From the NCBI GenBank assembly GCA_027579435.1, contig JANBPK010001235.1, positions 1 through 53,426 on the forward strand: a stretch of 53,426 nt of DNA, in the 5' to 3' direction. The notes under the pieces are model-generated. The model worked only from the letters and a program-made list of their open reading frames with translations. It was not told the DNA's origin and searched no databases. Origin of the DNA: Candolleomyces eurysporus. Lineage: Eukaryota; Basidiomycota; Agaricomycetes; Agaricales; Psathyrellaceae. Shown here piece after piece: positions 21,832-31,735 of the stretch. Numbering within the stretch: position 1 is the stretch's first letter; each line of letters opens with the position of its first letter. The position numbers were made by a program, and so were the translations under genes.

Positions 21832-24800
21832 ATGGGTAGAAAACAGGGTGGAAGCGGCAAGAAAAAGGAGAAAATCAAGCATGCAACTCACGTTCCCACA
21901 TTGGCTCTCCGACCGGGACCAGGTGCAAACCCGCCCATACACGCTATGAAAATCAAGAAGTTGAAGATCACAGACACCGGATTCAGGGTCAACAATAGCT
22001 CTTTTCACTCAGCCATTAATGCTACCATTGCCGCGTTCACTTGGAAGGAAACTAATCTCTCTGATTCCCAGATGGACATGGTGTGGGACCGAGTCAACCA
22101 GTCCGCGGGATGGGATCAAGGATACGTCGACAGCTTTGTAAATCAAGACAAGTTACCGCCTGAGAATGATCCGGAGCTTCCAAAGACAAAAGAAAAAGGG
22201 GTACGCACCAGTATCAACAATTTGTCTAATCCGTATTCTCGCTGACTCCACCTTCTGATGACGATTCTATAGGACAAGGCGATGCATGAGTGGACAAAGC
22301 ATGTCGACGCCTTCCTTCAAGGAATGATTGTTCTTGAAGGACGTGGGAGTTCCAACTGCGGGACCTGCTCACGATGCCGAGCTCCACAACAATATGGGAA
22401 GTTTCGCTGCTTGAGCTGCGACAATCTTGGACTTGTGTGTCAAGATTGCATGTTAGCAACACATCAACGCTCGCCCCTCCATCGGATAGAGGTCTGTCAA
22501 TGATACCTGCTTTCAGAAAGGATTTATCACTGACCTATCATAGTGTTGGAATGGGACCTACTTCTCACGATCCTCATTGAAGTCCCTTGGCCTTTGGATT
22601 CAGCTTGGCCATACGGCGGGAGAGCAGTGCCCACGTCCAAACACAACCTGGGGCGATGATTTCGTCATTATCGACTGCGATCAGATCCATACCGTAGGCC
22701 TGGACTACTGTGGCTGTGGTGCATCAAAAGGGCAGATTGAACAACTGCTTGAACGTCGTCTTTATCCTGCAACAGTGACCAATCCAAAAACAGCTGCGAC
22801 TTTCCGTGTTCTTGAATTATTTGAGTTGCTCCAATATGAGTCGAAGCTGTCAACCTATGAATTCTATCAAACTATCTCCCGGTTGACTGACAACACTGGT
22901 CTCTGTGAGCCCAAGGTGCGTCCCTTTCCACCATTGCATAGCGTAATCACTCAATTGGGAACGTGCAGGACCGATACCCTACTCTACTACGACTTGTGCA
23001 CCAATGGCGACATCTAAAGCTCCTGAAACGGACTGGTAGAGGCCATGATCCATTCCGTGGTGCATCAGAGACTCAACCGGGAGAGTGCGCGCTTCTCTGC
23101 CCAGCTTGCCCTCATCCTGGAGTCAATCTGCCGGCAGGATGGGAGGATGCGCCTAAGGACTTAAAGTACGTCCCATTATCCGCTCATCCATTCGTTCCAT
23201 CTGAATGTGGCCTTCAAATAGATACCTTTATGCTCTCAATATAGCTCTAGATGCATGTTTTCGGATGAAGAGAAAGGATTGCTCCAGCGATGAAGCCGAT
23301 CCCGGACTCAGCAAAGGATTTGCGTATGTGGTGGAGGAGAGTGCGTTCCAGGAGTATTTGAAAAAACACGACAAGGAGACTGAGCCAAAAAGTACATGCT
23401 CTCGTCACGATGCTGTCAACCTTGCAGATACACGTCCAGGTCAAGGCTACGCATCCTCGGGTATTGCAACGGTAGAGTGTAGCCGACACAACGCCAAGAG
23501 GCCATTGGCCATTTGTGATATGCAAAGGGGTGAAAGGTGCGTGGCGTATTGCTCCAGAGACAGGCCTGCCACTGACGGGGATGCTAGATATTGCAATATG
23601 GACTACATCACCATTTTAAGCCTTCAACTTTGCCTTTTACAACTTTTCCTCATTTCCTACGACATTGCCTGCCAGTGGTTCATCCATTTGCTCGAAAGAA
23701 TCGCCCAAATCGATCCCTCTTGCCCCCTTCTTCAGCCTGGTGTCGAAATCCGCTTCCTTGTGCCCAAATTCCATTTACCTGCCCATATTCCTGCGTGTCG
23801 GAATCGATTTGCTTTTATGTTGACACCCGGCACAGGGCTTGGTGATGGAGAAGCACCTGAGCGTGGCTGGGGTGAACTGAACCCATTGGCCACAAGCACC
23901 CGAGAGATGGGTCCTGGAACGCGTCGGGATACCCTTGATTACCATTTTGGAGATTACAACTGGCGAAAAATCATCCGTTTAGGTGGGTCATGCACCAGAT
24001 CAACCAATACACCACTAATGCATCCCTCCTTCCTAGGTGACTCCCTATTGAAGAAGTTAGTAACCGCGACATCGGAGGTCGCAGAACACGTCATTGCACA
24101 CCAAGAGCTGGAAGCAACCATAGACCCGGAGCGGCGTCAGGCTTGGGCCGATGTCATGACAGCATGGGAGCTCAATCCAACCAACCCCAATCCATACGAA
24201 GTCGCGGTCAAGACCCCAACGCAGGCAGCCGTTCGTCGCGAATTAGCCGAGGAGGAAGAGAGAGCGTTGAAAGCCGGGGTGGACGTCTCCTTTTCAGACG
24301 ATGTCTCACCTTGTTCCTTAATAGCAATGGGCATAGATCTCGAAGGAGAACAGTACGTACCTTCAATTTTGTCCGAGCTGGTTTTGAACTCCTTTGCCAG
24401 ACGCTCGCTGAAGGCGTTGACGAAGACACTTTGGGATCATTCCCAAGATCGTCAGATCACTCGGGTCAAGCTTCGTACGAACGCACTTACTCGAAAACTC
24501 GAACAGTGGTTCAGCTTCCTCCAACTCTACATACCGACATCCATCCGATTGCGGAAACAAGAGCCCAAGGAAAAAGAGAACATCAAACCGTTCGAAGTCA
24601 AGCTCTGGCTGCCTTCGCAGATCGGGAAGCAAGTCTCATTTGATTTATCCTTGGCGGAGATCGAGTATAAACTACGAAATGCTCAGGCTCATGAGGCCCT
24701 CGGTGTCCTTCGGCGCAATCTCCAGCTCCGCGCCACTCTCTATGACGTCAAGGATCGATGGCTTCGGGGTCAAGGAGCCAACACGCGAGCTCTGAACGCC

Positions 24801-25532
24801 ATCGCAACCGTGCAGGCACGCATAGCAGGTGCGAGAGACGAGTACCGACAAGCTCGGACCGCCCTCTTGGTGTTAGCGGACCTGATGGGATACACCAAAG
24901 TCGACCAAGAATTCCTACCGCTGGAGGATCAAGACATCAGGTCGATGACCGAAGCCGAACCCGGTCAAGGCGAGACACGACGTAAACTCTCTTGGATTTG
25001 GAGACGTGTCAACGCCGCTGATGCTACAGAAGAAGAGACTCAAAAATTCGTAATGGAAAGTAAGTCATTTCAGCATATCCTTGGAGCAACTCGCCTGATT
25101 GCCTGAGTAGCGATTCGCGTCGAATGGGGTAAATCTCGAGCAAGAGCGCAACGATATCAGGAAGAAATCAAGTTGGTGGAGGAGGAGATGAGCCGCACCC
25201 TGCGCTTCTTCAGTTGGAAAGCTGCCGACTGGCGCAAGAAAGGTGTGTCCACCGGCATGGGGCCTCCAGCATATGAGGAGGGTTTGAGAGCATACGCTGA
25301 GCGTCAAGCCGCATTATGTCAATCACTCCATGACTCGTTCAAGGAGAAGTGGAAAGGTGTTCCAAGCCTGATTCAGTCTGCACAAGATGAGGTGCAGCGA
25401 CCAGATCTGTTCTATCAGCGAAAGCAGCGGGAGTTTGAACAGCGAAAGAGAAAGACGGACAAGATCTTCACTTCAAGTTCAATGCCCTCCCCACCAGTTC
25501 CCACTTCTACCGATGAACCTGTATCAACTTAA
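21832..25532 (+). CDS. KDZ-type transposase with CxC2-like cysteine cluster, spliced frame appears open
   Basis: Likely the transposase that moves the surrounding element. Start ATG 21832 (MGRKQGGSGKKKEKIK, basic). Exons recognised include 21832-22200, 22273-22491, 22544-22915, 22969-23165 and 23222-23536, followed by further exons to the stop at 25532. Short in-frame introns lie near 23537-23587 and 23983-24036. The cysteine cluster CGTCSRCRAPQQYGKFRCLS, CDNLGLVCQDC and H...HRIE lies in exon 2. Core motifs: TKHDA-like CSRHDAVNLADTRPG, GERYCNMDYI after splicing, SYDIACQW, KFHLPAHIPACRNRF, GTGLGDGEAPERGWGELNPL and DYHFGDYNW. The C-terminus is a long charged helical region (ERQAALCQSLHDSFKEKW). 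Splicing at GT-AG sites leaves no stop that I can see, unlike the minus-strand copy at 43283-47076. TGGTGCA motifs occur in its exons and in one intron. Confidence 0.85.
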
Positions 25533-25619
25533 GATAGTAATTCTTTTTCTTGAACAATAGAATATGTTTGATTCTTGGTGTAACGTACCCCACACATCTG
25601 TGTAAGATCATTGAGATCA

Positions 25620-27550
25620 AGATCAGAGTGGTGCATTGGTGAAGTCAATGACAAGCACGGATTGACAAGGACCGTGCTTCGAATTTGAATGAGGCAGTGA
25701 CTATTGCATTAATTTACATAGTGCAAGACACTATAGCCGTCGATGTGGCGCAAAGAAAGCTCTGGCGTATCTAAGAGACGTTCTGTCCTGCGAGCCAAGA
25801 CATTGCTCGTGATGCATGATGTCGTAGTTGGCCTTGACAGTTGCTTCAGGAGATTGTCCAGGGACTGGTTGTAAAGTCCATGCGGATCATGCGGACCTGG
25901 TTCTGGGAGAATTGGACACGACAAAAGGGACATGAGGGAACGAGCCTAGAGGAGGTCCTTTCGATGATATTTGTGCATCCCTAAGAGACGTTCTGTCCTG
26001 AGGAGAGCCAAGTGATTGCTAGTGATGTCGTAGTGGCCTTGACGCTATGTCGGGAGGCTGTCCGGGCACTGGTTGTAGAATTGGTGCAGATGATGTAAGC
26101 CTGACGCAACAAAAGGGGCACGAGGGAACGAGCCTGGAGGGGAGGATCAATAAAACGAGGAAAGCTGGAATCAAATAATAACATTTTTCACTCATCGGAA
26201 GGAACAGAGTGGGGGAGTCAGTGACGGCCATGTCTTTTTTTTAAGTGCACACATTCAAGAAGCATCTGTGAGCAAGTGTGAGCATGTGGCTGGCCAGGTT
26301 GAAGCGCCCCAAGGGTGAACATTGCAGGAAGAACGGTGTCGGGCCTATCTACCGATCGAAGTGGTGCAAAACAGAGAACGAAAAAAGGGGCGGGCGTCCA
26401 ACGGGCGTCAGCAAGTGATGCCGACAGTGGTGCAACAAAGGGCGGGGAAGCATACTTAATGAGAAGTTGTGCAAGGGACGGAGAGTGGTGCATTGGGAAG
26501 CACGGACCGTTACGCAGAGTGCTGGTGCAATCGGCTGGTGTAACATTAGTCAAGAAATAGTGTAACTGTTGCTACATACAACTCTGATGCAAAAGAGGGT
26601 GGGTAATTTGCACGAATAAAGGAGGTCAACTGACTGATAAATAAGTGTAGATGCTGGTGCATTGGTAGCGCCCACTCACTCAAATAGGTTTAGCACAATC
26701 AAAGGGAAGCGCCGACTGCCGTACGCAGGCATTAGTCGTTCAGAGGTGGGATTGTCAGGTACAGCCGCATGACAAGGAGCTGCAAGTCAGGTAGAGGCTA
26801 ATATACGGATCTAAAGTGATGCACAAGTTTGTGCAACGGAATTAGCAAGAGAGAGGCGGGGGATGGGTGAACAACAGGGGATATTGGATCGGCACCTAGA
26901 GGGCCGCGCTAATAGTATGGCAGCGCATCAAGAGTACAACTGGTTAGGAGAGCTTGTGCAAGCGTAATGCACCACTCTGGACAATTGATCAACGAGTTGT
27001 GCGAGTGTGATGCACCACTCTTGGGTGTCGGAAGGCCAGGGGAGGCGATCAATCATCGCATCGTGCAAGGTGATGCACCATGATGCACCACTCCTGGATG
27101 TCGGAAGGCGGGAGGTGGACAACTGATCAATCAATAAATTGTGCAAAGGTGATGCACCACCCCTGGGTATAGGAAGGCGGAGGGGGACGACTGATCAATC
27201 AACAAATCGTGCAACTAGTGATGCACCAGTCGGAAGGCGGGAGAGGCGACGATTGATCAATCAACAAATTGCGCAAGATGATGCACCACNCNTCTGGATG
27301 CTGGAAGGGAGGGANAGACGATCACTTGACTAGCTGTGGAAGGTAATGCACCACTCTTGAATGTCGAAAGCAGGGGGACGATCAAGCAATAACTGATGCA
27401 ACGTGATGCACCACTCCTAATTCATGTGGTGCATTAACATGCAGGCATAAGTGCTGCTAGTGCATGTAGGTAGTGTATTCAGGAGCAGGAGTACAATTGA
27501 TGTTAATCTTGCACTACAGGTCGACTACAATCAATGTATATTATTGCACC
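25620..27550. repeat. Right TGGTGCA/TGCACCA motif zone
   Basis: About 17 copies in 1.9 kb. From 25630 to 26660 nearly all read TGGTGCA on the plus strand; from 26968 to 27410 nearly all read TGCACCA, mostly in the frame GTGATGCACCACTC with 40-70 bp spacing and GGAAGGCGG and GATCAATCAA between them (26930-27420 is a tandem array). Also a direct repeat: CTAAGAGACGTTCTGTCCTG occurs near 25770 and again at 25980-26000. No gene recognised. Confidence 0.8.
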
Positions 27551-27559
27551 AGTCCGGCA

Positions 27560-27900
27560 GGGCCAGGTGCTAAAACTCCACTGGAATTCTACTGGACTTC
27601 TGGTGGAGTTCCAGTGAATTTCTAGTGAGTTTCTTTGACTGAAACTCTGCTGGAATTCTGCTGGACTTCTGGTGGAGCTCCAGTGAATCTCTAGTGACTG
27701 AACCTCTGATGGAATTCCGCCAGACTTCTGGTGGAGCTCTGGTGAATCTCTAGTGACTGAATATCTGATGAAATTCCATTGGACTTCTGGTGGAGCTCTG
27801 GTGAATCTCTAGTAACTGAACCTCTGATGGAATTCCACTGGATTTTTACAACTGGTGCATAATGCCACTGGACTTCTGGTGGAATTCTACTAGATTGTTA
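27560..27900. repeat. Right subterminal array, about 60-65 bp unit
   Basis: Four to five copies of GGAATTCTACTGGACTTCTG followed by GTGGAGCTCCAGTGAATCTCT and AGTGACTGAA. The motif CTGGACTTCTGGTGGA is also present just inside the left terminus. Confidence 0.8.
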
Positions 27901-28014
27901 TACTTGAAACTAAAACTTGGAGTAAACAGACCAAACCTGGTTATAATTTGAAGTCTATAATAAGTCTGTTAAGCTTTTACTGGACTTCTACTGAAATGTT
28001 ACTACCAAACTGCA

Positions 28015-28490
28015 CTAGTCAACTGGTGCTACTGCTACTATTGCAACTGCTTCATTCTCCTCCACCCTCTCAATATCCTCTTCTTCTTCATTTTGATCCC
28101 CATATATTTCTTGAATAGTTGCACTGGCATGGTCTGTTTGTCTTTGAAGAATTTGCTTGGTATGAATATAAAGAAGACTGTGCAAATACCACTTAAAGTT
28201 GCTAATGACCATTTGTTTGAGTATAGACTAAAAGCTTGAAATCCAAGCATTAAGCTGTTCAGATGCCTGAGTATTGAATGCACATTTCCATAGAGCATAC
28301 ATGAGGTAACCATAAGGCAAACACAAGGCATACATGAGGTAGAAACTACAGAGACCAGAGAGTCCATGAGACAAGTCCAAAGGATTGTAACACCTGGTAA
28401 CATGTAACACTATCTGTTGTCTATTTTCTTGGTATGCAAAATGTAATGCTCCAAATTCAATTGCATCCCTACAGTCTGGCACAGTATTGC
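28015..28490 (-). pseudogene. Remnant of another cysteine-cluster/KDZ-like transposase C-terminus
   Basis: Read on the minus strand the fragment gives AYQENRQQIVLHVTRCYN, then, after a 102-bp LTR-derived insert, KCAFNTQASEQLNAWISSFQ, then (other frames) SNFKWYLHSLLYIHTKQIL. The order EQLNAW...FNWFLHSMLF-like is reminiscent of the C-terminal part of CxC6-type KDZ proteins of Agaricomycetes; this is from memory of the family and is tentative. The frame shifts at least once and the 5' portion is absent, so it is a fragment within the giant element. Confidence 0.4.
28291..28392 (-). mobile_element. 102-bp LTR tip fragment
   Basis: On the minus strand it starts TGTTACAATCC and ends TATGCTCTA. It matches the first 102 bp of the LTR at 30351-30452 with only scattered differences. 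It stops abruptly within the LTR and has no visible target duplication. Being 102 bp (34 codons) and stop-free, it leaves the surrounding minus-strand frame open. Confidence 0.65.
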
Positions 28491-28639
28491 TGCTTATTTG
28501 TTTTGATTGTTTTTGTTATTCTCTTGGGCAACAGCATTTGCACAGTAGTGATCAACTATTCTGGCTTGTTTTCAAAGTCAGCAGTAATGATTTGTATTTA
28601 ATTCTAGCATAAATGAATTCCACTTACCCATTTATTTGG

Positions 28640-29026
28640 GCCTTGTTAGAACTGCACTAGCATTCTGCCAGACTTTTTTCACTGGATGTCCACTGGAATT
28701 CCACTGGAAGTCCACTGGAGGTCCACTGGACTTTCTGGTGCTTGAGTCTGGTCAAAAGGATCTAGAAGGCACTCCACTGGAAGTCCACCGGAATTCCACT
28801 GGACCTTTAGCACCGGAGTCCGGTAAAAGTGGTCCAGTGGACCAGTCCGGTCCAGTTCAGTCCGGTGTTAGTGCCGGAGTCTGGGAGTCCATGCTTTTCT
28901 ATGGTACCGGACCCCAACTGGACTCCAACCGGACTTTCACCGGACTGTTTTCCCTATAAAATTTGTAAAAAGTCTGGTGAAAGTCCACTGGAGTCCAGCA
29001 AAAACCACCAGAAGTCCACCGGAAGT
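28640..29026. repeat. Right outer subterminal CCACTGGA/TCCGG array
   Basis: Dense copies of GGAAGTCCACTGGA, GTCCACTGGA, ACCGGACT and GGTCCAGT fill the last 390 bp before the right terminal inverted repeat. They are largely the inverse of the left-end motifs, as expected for mirrored transposon ends. Confidence 0.75.
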
Positions 29027-29059
29027 CCAGCCAGACTCGTGGGGGAGTGTAAAGTACTC
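29027..29059 (-). repeat. Right terminal inverted repeat of the giant element
   Basis: Plus-strand sequence CCAGCCAGACTCGTGGGGGA followed by GTGTAAAGTACTC. Its reverse complement matches 10269-10301 at 27 of 33 positions. Confidence 0.85.
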
Positions 29060-29067
29060 GACCCAAT
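29060..29067. repeat. Right 8-bp target-site duplication, GACCCAAT
   Basis: Exact copy of 10261-10268, directly outside the right terminal inverted repeat and followed by the continuing pogo frame. Confidence 0.85.
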
Positions 29068-29444
29068 GTATATTGACGCAGCTGATGCAAGGGTGGAAAG
29101 GAAGAAGGAATGAGATCAGGCAAAGCAGGATATGGCTGACAAACGAGACTCCCACAAAGAAGCACTACATGTATGGGAATTAGCAGAGAAAGCGTGCATG
29201 GCAAGGAACGAGGTAATTCAACAGCAACATCAGGATGCCGTCAAGGAATGGGAAGAGGAATCCAAGCTTGCAAAAGCAGAGAAGCAGCGGGCCTGTTGGA
29301 CAAAGCCAAAGATAGGACCACTTGAAAAAGCTGCCCCCNAAACCTGTTTTGTACAAGCAGAAGGCAAAGGCTGTGGAGGAGGATGAAGAGGGTGAGGAGG
29401 ATTCAGACAACGGCATATTGATCGATGAAGATTTGGAGGACTGA
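29060..29444 (+). pseudogene. Pogo-type transposase C-terminal part, displaced by the giant element
   Basis: Continues the frame that stops at 10268: DPMYIDAADARVERKKE, an in-frame TGA (consistent with CGA to TGA), then DQAKQDMADKRDSHKEAL, a charged helical segment and KLAKAEKQRACWTKPK. Omitting the single N at 29339 (next to a C run) yields an acidic tail ending in DEDLED and a stop at 29442-29444, which is more natural for the family than the alternative frame. Together with 7650-10268 this is one transposase gene broken by an 18.8-kb insertion. Confidence 0.8.
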
Positions 29445-29787
29445 TCTGATAAGATTAATCATGTTTGGGTAGCCATCAGTATGATGTGACATGTCTCACT
29501 TGCCGGTGTTTTCTGTGATAACAAGATTTCATTCTGATTTGTCAATTTCTGCTCGGAATGTTACACAAGACCTCCAAAAGCAGCATATGTTACAGATATA
29601 TACATTATATACACAATCATCCTGTAAATTTGGCCCAAACTGCAGCTCAAAATTTTTACAAGGCCAATGTCACTTTTGGTGTTTCACTGGCCAGTGAATG
29701 ACTGTATGTAACTTTGAAAAGAACCTGATTCAAGAGCCTAGTGTATTCATTAGAATACACCAAAGATAACAGATAGTCAACTAACCA
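29445..29787. other. Pogo 3' flank, no gene recognised
   Basis: AT-rich sequence following the pogo stop. It probably includes the 3' untranslated part and terminal region of the pogo element, but I could not match a terminal inverted repeat because the 5' end of that element is missing. Confidence 0.4.
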
Positions 29788-30350
29788 TTACAATGGCTTC
29801 AGACCAAAAGGAGGGAGTAGATGGGACAGCACAAGTACAGACTTGGGGCGGGCTAACACTGAGAAGCTCCTCTGCTTGTCCAGGAGTAGGTATTCCCAGA
29901 ACAAGTTGGGGCATGGCAACTGGTTCCTGTTGTTGTCAACACTGGCCTCTTGGCCTGGAAGATGTGAGGGGAGAGGTTGGTTGTTTTGGTGTAGCCAGTA
30001 CAGTGGATGCTTCAACTTTTCCTTCTTGCTGAACNTTTTTCTTGACGATTGGTTTTTGAGGAGAGGAGCTTTCTTCCTCCAACTTGGACAATGGCGGAGG
30101 GCTGGCAGTCTTCTCAGGCTTTCATGTAGCACCATGAGGCAGTTTGAAGACCTTCTCAGTGACTTCTTGGGCCCAATTTTTGACAAGGAAGGTTGGAATT
30201 TGGAGTGTCCAACCAGGCACCATACCAAAGGGATATAAGTTGGACTTTGTACTCACAGGTGTAGGGAGACAGTACAGACCTTCCATTTGAGCAGGATTTT
30301 GAGATGGCCTTGCATCTGGAGTGGCATGAGGCAGCACAGCAGGAGGGGGG
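29788..30350 (-). pseudogene. Unidentified minus-strand coding remnant
   Basis: One minus-strand frame reads LPHATPDARPSQNPAQMEGL, then FGMVPGWTLQIPTFLVKNWA, then a stop and a Pro/Ser-rich stretch (PEKTASPPPLSKLEEESSS). The N at 30035 beside a T run may hide a frame change. The composition suggests a retroelement gag or linker region, but no diagnostic motif is present. It abuts the LTR start at 30351. Confidence 0.3.
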
Positions 30351-30871
30351 TGTTACGATCCCTTGGACTTGTCTCATGGACTCTCTGGTCTCTGTAGTTC
30401 CTACCTCATGTACGCCTTGTGTTTGCCTTGTGGTTACCTCATGTATGCTCTAGGGACTCATGTATGACCTTATGACCAGTACTTAGTGTTTCAGTAGCAC
30501 ATGTTTTTCATTTAGCTTACTCATAGTTTCATTTTGCTGACTGATACTTTAATATTGCTGACTGATGTTGCCATGCCTTCTACATGAGGCATATAGTATA
30601 TAAATAGGCTAGGATAGTCTGTATTCTTTAGCTCGTTCTTAATAGAACCTCCCTAGTGAACTCCAGAACCCAGAATTACTAAGTTAGACTTAGTGCTTGA
30701 ACCCCAGAACAAACCCCTCGTCTGAACTTATACGAAAGCCTTGTATAAGCTTGAACTTAGTCTTGTAGAAAGCCTCACAAGACCTGAACCAACATCGCAC
30801 GCAAACCGGATCTCGTGTCAAGAACTTGAATACGTCTCATTCCTATATCCTTTAGGAGTATCGACGTAACA
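30351..30871 (+). mobile_element. LTR-like sequence, 521 bp
   Basis: Starts TGTTACG and ends CGTAACA, a perfect 7-bp terminal inverted repeat. It contains a TATA box at 30597-30606 and a conserved run of repeated CTTGAACTTAG and AGAACC motifs. The flanking bases (GGGGG and TCTCC) do not form a target duplication, so it may be one LTR of a degraded full-length element or the product of rearrangement. Its first 102 bp recur at 28291-28392. No gag-pol is recognised downstream. Confidence 0.65.
30597..30606 (+). promoter_or_regulatory. TATA box of the LTR
   Basis: TATATAAATA within the LTR, about 270 bp upstream of its 3' end, in the position expected for the U3 promoter. Confidence 0.5.
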
Positions 30872-30949
30872 TCTCCCAGCTGTCTCCAGAAGACTCCCAG
30901 CGTATGCAGGCTGTTTAACGCCCCCTTGGGCTCGCGGTGTGGCACGCTG

Positions 30950-31735
30950 TTACGAAACACGGGGAAGAATTACGCGTGCTCGTTATTAAGCGAGAAGTGG
31001 GTGTGAACAACGCCATCTCGAAATGCAAGGAAGAGATGATGGAGGCCGTTTGCGAAGCCTGGACACGACAGGAAGCGGAGATGAAGCAGGAAGTCGAACG
31101 GTGGGCTACGAACTGAGAGAAAGAGTTCTGGAAACTTGTTGAGAGGGAGGTACTTGAGCAGGTCGAGAGGGAGCGCTTAGAGGAGAAGGAACAGCTGGAG
31201 GCCGAGGAGAGGGAACGGGAGCAGTGAGAACGAGAGTTGAGGGAGAAGGAGAGGGAGTCGAGGGTTGGGAGAGAGAGAAAGGATAGTAGGAAAGGTACAT
31301 TCGCTTTCCTCGGTACTACGAGTGAGGTACTGATGAGTGTCGGTGTAGGAATGAAGAGTATTCGCCCAAGGTTGGGCTGAACTTTGGGAGGATTTTCGAG
31401 AGGCGGGAATTGTCTTTGGCCTCATCGTTTGCGAACGGCAACACGAACGTGGCTGGGAATGGCACTGTTGATAGCAGTCCGAGCACGAGCAGTAGTAGCG
31501 GAGACGACGGAGAGGAGCCTCCCAGCCCTACGACACGGGAGTTGGAGAAGAGGAAGGCCAGTGGTACCGTGAAGGAGGAGTCGCGAGGGAAGTCGAGAGA
31601 CCAGTCCGCTCGCGCGTGCAGGGTGGTGGGGGAGGCTGGCACCATCGGCCGCTCGAGCTTGAACTTGAGTCTCACGGCTGAGACAAAGGATACGATGAGG
31701 ATGAGGCGAGTTTGGGTGTTGGTGGACCGAATTTG
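30950..31735 (+). pseudogene. Coiled-coil protein remnant
   Basis: A plus-strand frame reads KHGEELRVLVIKREVGVNNA, then Glu/Arg/Lys-rich helical repeats (EMKQEVERW, REVLEQVERERLEEKEQLEA), then ERELREKERESRVGRERK. It is interrupted by in-frame TGA codons near 31114, 31225 and 31378. Another frame continues with a Ser/Thr-rich, basic segment (SSPSTSSSSGDDGEEPPSPT). It looks like a decayed coiled-coil gene, or internal sequence of the element whose LTR lies just upstream. No family recognised. Confidence 0.35.

Larger units (their letters stand above)
10269..29059. mobile_element. Giant (18,791 bp) KDZ/Zisupton-like DNA transposon with cargo
   Basis: The boundaries are supported by an exact 8-bp duplication (GACCCAAT), a 33-bp terminal inverted repeat with 27/33 matches (10269-10301 against 29027-29059), interruption of one pogo reading frame exactly at these points, symmetric subterminal arrays of CCAGTGGA-type and TGGTGCA-type motifs, and an internal KDZ transposase (21832-25532). 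Similarity between the two ends continues imperfectly inward for tens of bases, for example GGACTTCTGGTGG on both sides. Other contents are a multi-exon gene of a basidiomycete hypothetical family (13637-16729), two shorter relatives, a basic-region protein divergent from the transposase, a possible secreted cysteine-rich protein and a remnant of another cysteine-cluster transposase (28015-28490). The first two bases of the two termini do not match, so the exact end could shift by about two bases. Confidence 0.85.

Noticed and set aside
23537..23587. Extra 17-residue insert in the KDZ transposase before YCNMDYI
   Set aside because: The segment begins GTGCGT and ends CTAG, is 51 nt without stops, and splicing it out restores GERYCNMDYI, so it is an in-frame intron.
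28291..28392. Reading the leucine/tyrosine-rich stretch (CSFYLMYALCLPYGYLMYAL) as a transmembrane helix
   Set aside because: It is the translated tip of an LTR, matching 30351-30452, not a selected protein segment.
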